Assembly (NCBI GenBank): GCA_012719125.1
Contig: JAAYAY010000242.1
Coordinates: 1-55,175, forward strand
Direction: 5' to 3'
Source: Planctomycetaceae bacterium
Lineage (GTDB): Bacteria > Planctomycetota > Planctomycetia > Pirellulales > Thermoguttaceae
Length of the DNA stretch: 55,175 nucleotides
The position numbers were made by a program, and so were the translations under genes. This document shows positions 54,001-55,175 of the stretch, in pieces. The notes beneath the pieces are model-generated. The model did not search any database, was not told the origin of the DNA, and was given only the letters and a program-made list of their open reading frames with translations. Within the stretch, counting starts at the first letter, position 1. Every line of letters starts with the position of its first letter.

Positions 54001-55026
54001 CCACACATACGTCGAGACGGGGCGGTACTCCTTCCACTTATTTCCGCTGTGGGCCACAAGGAGGAACAGCGTGCCGCCGGCATTGATGATTTCATCCGTA
54101 TGGTCCGTGCCTTTGTAGGTTAGAACCGTCTCGCCGGTGGCGGCGTCCAAGGCCGTCGCGGGAGCGTCGATGCCCAGCGTGACGTAGACCCGATCGCCCA
54201 CGGCCACCAGGCGCCGCGGCAACTGGTTGGGCCCGCTCTTGAGCGGCCAGAGTTGGGTGTTCCACTGGGGGATCGCCCGCTTCCAGAGCAGGGTACCGTT
54301 GAAGGCGTCGCGGGCGATCACGAACCACTGGGAAGGCAGCAGGATCGATTCGCGGGGACCTTCGTCCATGATGTAGAAGATCCGGCCGCCGGCCGAGACC
54401 AGGGCGCTCAGGCTGGCCATGTGGTCGTGGTGACGCGACCAGTTCGGGGCGGCCACCCACTGCATGTGGCGGGGCGGGCCGACCTCCGCGTCGTGGGCCA
54501 CGGCGTTGTTGGTCGGGTCGTGCATATAGTGCGTCCACTCGTCGATCTGCCCCGAGCGAGGCTTGACGGTCTTGATCCACCGCGAGCCCGACTTCACATA
54601 GGCCACCCCCTCGGGCGCCAGCACGCGCATCATCTCCTCGGTCGAAATCCGGCCGGGATCCTCAGCCACGATCAGGTTCACCAGGTTGTCGATGTAGGGC
54701 AACCGATCGCCCGACATGCGGTCGACCGACACCTTTCCGTACAACCCGAGCGACTGAACGTAGCGCCGGGCCGCGTCGACGTTTTGCGGATCGGCGTCCA
54801 ACCCTTGAACCAGGTAGGCGTCGCCGGCGCGAAGGGCGGCCGTCAGCTTGCCGTCGCCGCAGCCCAGGTGGACCACCAATCCGCCCTGGATACCGGTCTG
54901 CTGCAGGATCTGCTTTGCCGCGGCGTCAGCCGGTTCCGAAGCGGCCACGGCACCCCATGCCGCAGTTGTTGTGCAAACGGCCAGGCAACCGATCAGAAGT
55001 CCGAAGTCGAGTTTTCTTGTCAACAT
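51028..55026 (-). CDS. Exported methyltransferase-like domain fused to PQQ-propeller repeats
   Basis: 1332 residues from the ATG at 55024-55026 (an upstream ATG at 55044 is in frame). The signal peptide is DFGLLIGCLAVCTTTAAWG. Residues about 48-165 look like a class I methyltransferase fold (VVHLGCGDGKLTAALRAGDA, then GLDADPQNVDAARRYVQSLG, then DRLPYIDNLVNLIVAEDPG). A long PQQ-type beta-propeller region follows, with Trp-docking-like repeats (ALDAATGETVLTYKG, AVNRADGREVWVSE, ALNASTGEAVWSY). After about residue 1100 come a Pro/Lys-rich spacer and a C-terminal strand-rich carbohydrate-binding-like domain (TASELGYRVFAEGGSM and onward). It is probably periplasmic. An exported methyltransferase fold is odd and may be structural. 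It leads the six-gene run. Confidence 0.83.
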   Translation of the reverse strand: MLTRKLDFGLLIGCLAVCTTTAAWGAVAASEPADAAAKQILQQTGIQGGLVVHLGCGDGKLTAALRAGDAYLVQGLDADPQNVDAARRYVQSLGLYGKVSVDRMSGDRLPYIDNLVNLIVAEDPGRISTEEMMRVLAPEGVAYVKSGSRWIKTVKPRSGQIDEWTHYMHDPTNNAVAHDAEVGPPRHMQWVAAPNWSRHHDHMASLSALVSAGGRIFYIMDEGPRESILLPSQWFVIARDAFNGTLLWKRAIPQWNTQLWPLKSGPNQLPRRLVAVGDRVYVTLGIDAPATALDAATGETVLTYKGTDHTDEIINAGGTLFLLVAHSGNKWKEYRPVSTYVWDNTQWANREYAWDEEPRSIMAIRADSGEPVWRKETKVAPLTMGLDDERLYFYDGEKVVAVNRADGREVWVSEPVLRKLPFPTGYGPTLVVQQGVVLLSIENKTMTAFSAADGKTLWTAPHHRGGHASPDDMLVIKGLVWSADVANNQNSGMVTGRDLRTGEVKREFPPDVNPPWFHHRCYRSRGTEKYFIAARTGTEFIDLEAESWDINHWARGGCLYGFMPANGLVYEPPQSCGCFLESKLFAFTALASASSSRQVSRDVPDAGRLEPGPAYRQPVAEQAAEEDDWPTYRSDAARSGSVRTSVPVDLKQMWQVDLGGRLSSVVAVGDTVFLAAVDAHTIHALNASTGEAVWSYTAGARIDSPPTYYHGRVIFGSADGWVYCLRAADGRLIWRFRAAPEDRRLVAYDQVESAWPVSGAVLVENGSVYCVAGRSAFLDGGMRLVRLDPRTGQKLAETILDEKDPETGENLQSLMMGQDMPVALPDVLSSDGRSIYMRAQAFDLDCRRRHIGPVKLDAQKRRQANRRGDEVEEAEDLSEVGDHLFSRSGFLDDSWFWRSYWIYGKAVNSNYGGWLQPGHMAPCGRLMAFNDSDIYGFDRKPEYLCNASVAEYYVYRADRQVSEERVERVRTARGWINAASTKKSASSSDWATRKHFPITDQNPATFKWAEGNTPIMARGLVLAGDTVFLAGPPDLVNDEEAFKNPDAPAIRAALDAQVAALKGRMGSQLLVLAAADGKKLAAYQLPSMPTFDGMAAARGKLFLTTLDGKLICLGGEGQALPTAPEPGLTPLDISIHPAPPTPEAPPAKAKPKSKSRTKVATPTAPLVNSEFAEVAGANVTASELGYRVFAEGGSMGLAFKKLPAPLSGKVELRVRMKLAADAGIENGFLVFGQTPDPATLVQCGLRAIMKKAIVGQGSIGGAAAQSQEADIDSDKVQEIVVSVDLDSGEVTMTTGETTVRTKLSQPLENISYVGYGVMSAVTDFSVVEVSAR

Positions 55027-55115
55027 GGTATTTGGACATCCCACTTTGGGCCTGGTTCAAACTCGGGTAACAGAATTTTGGGCTGAGTGGCGGAGAATTG
55101 GGTTTGGAGAAAACG

Positions 55116-55175
55116 CCTGCTTCCCCCAAACTGGTGATTTTCGCAAGAAGCACCCAGTTTCACGGAGGAAGCAGG
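55116..55175. repeat. Inverted repeat truncated by the window end
   Basis: CCTGCTTCC (55116-55124) matches GGAAGCAGG (55167-55175) perfectly, and AAACTGGTG on the inside matches CACCCAGTTT (55151-55160) with one insertion. The outer arm ends exactly at the last base of the window, so its full extent cannot be seen. Confidence 0.5.

Overview
The window looks like chromosomal DNA of a planctomycete, most likely Pirellulales-like. It has high GC, many exported proteins, a one-site sulfatase, Tat-exported Gfo/Idh/MocA and sialidase-type proteins, PQQ-propeller and zinc-ribbon/WD proteins, a DUF1570-like protease and a Gly/Met-rich secreted protein. It also has many palindromic intergenic repeats of the kind seen in such genomes. 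No rRNA, tRNA, CRISPR array or intact mobile element was recognised. All family assignments come from reading motifs; no database search was run.

Layout. 0-2.5 kb: a terminase-small-subunit-like helix-turn-helix gene with a terminator-like leader, a non-coding stretch with degenerate repeats, a small hypothetical gene, a decayed tyrosine-recombinase fragment and a REP-like hairpin. 2.5-7.8 kb (minus): an orphan transketolase N-terminal half, a MetX-MetW fusion, MetY (direct-sulfhydrylation methionine synthesis) and a secreted Gly-rich protein. 8.1-18.6 kb (plus): a thiazoline-carboxylate-hydrolase-like protein, 3-hydroxyacyl-CoA dehydrogenase, M19 dipeptidase, a HEAT-repeat/sodium-solute-symporter fusion, a secreted HExxH protein, a Tat-exported oxidoreductase, a secreted hypothetical and an LpxL-type acyltransferase. 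18.6-24.3 kb: a lone MbcA/ParS-type antitoxin domain, a sulfatase, an SRAP protein, a metallophosphoesterase, a gutted methyltransferase pseudogene and an AraC regulator.

24.4-33.1 kb is a probable carbohydrate-utilisation locus. The AraC regulator is divergent from a UroD/MtaA-like protein, an MFS sugar porter, a parallel beta-helix protein, a heparinase II/III-like lyase and a sialidase-fold protein. The order suggests extracellular or periplasmic polysaccharide cleavage, import, and AraC control; the substrate cannot be read from sequence.

33.3-45 kb (plus): a TolC-like outer-membrane protein, two tandem zinc-ribbon/TM/WD-propeller paralogues (the second with an internally duplicated module) behind a consensus-like sigma-70 promoter, then a compact set of membrane protein, NfeD-type membrane protease and a secreted TIM-barrel-like protein. 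45.2-55 kb (minus): a six-gene run reading from a giant exported methyltransferase/PQQ-propeller protein through aldehyde dehydrogenase, HpcH/HpaI aldolase, Gfo/Idh/MocA oxidoreductase, SDR and a D-threonine-aldolase-family enzyme. This looks like a small-molecule (sugar acid or hydroxy acid) catabolic set.

The most unusual items are the triplicated zinc-ribbon/WD module with a nearly identical 73-bp 5' end in both genes, the HEAT-symporter fusion carrying a 48-bp palindrome inside its reading frame, the exported methyltransferase-PQQ fusion, the methyltransferase relic, and several families of paired-arm palindromic repeats.
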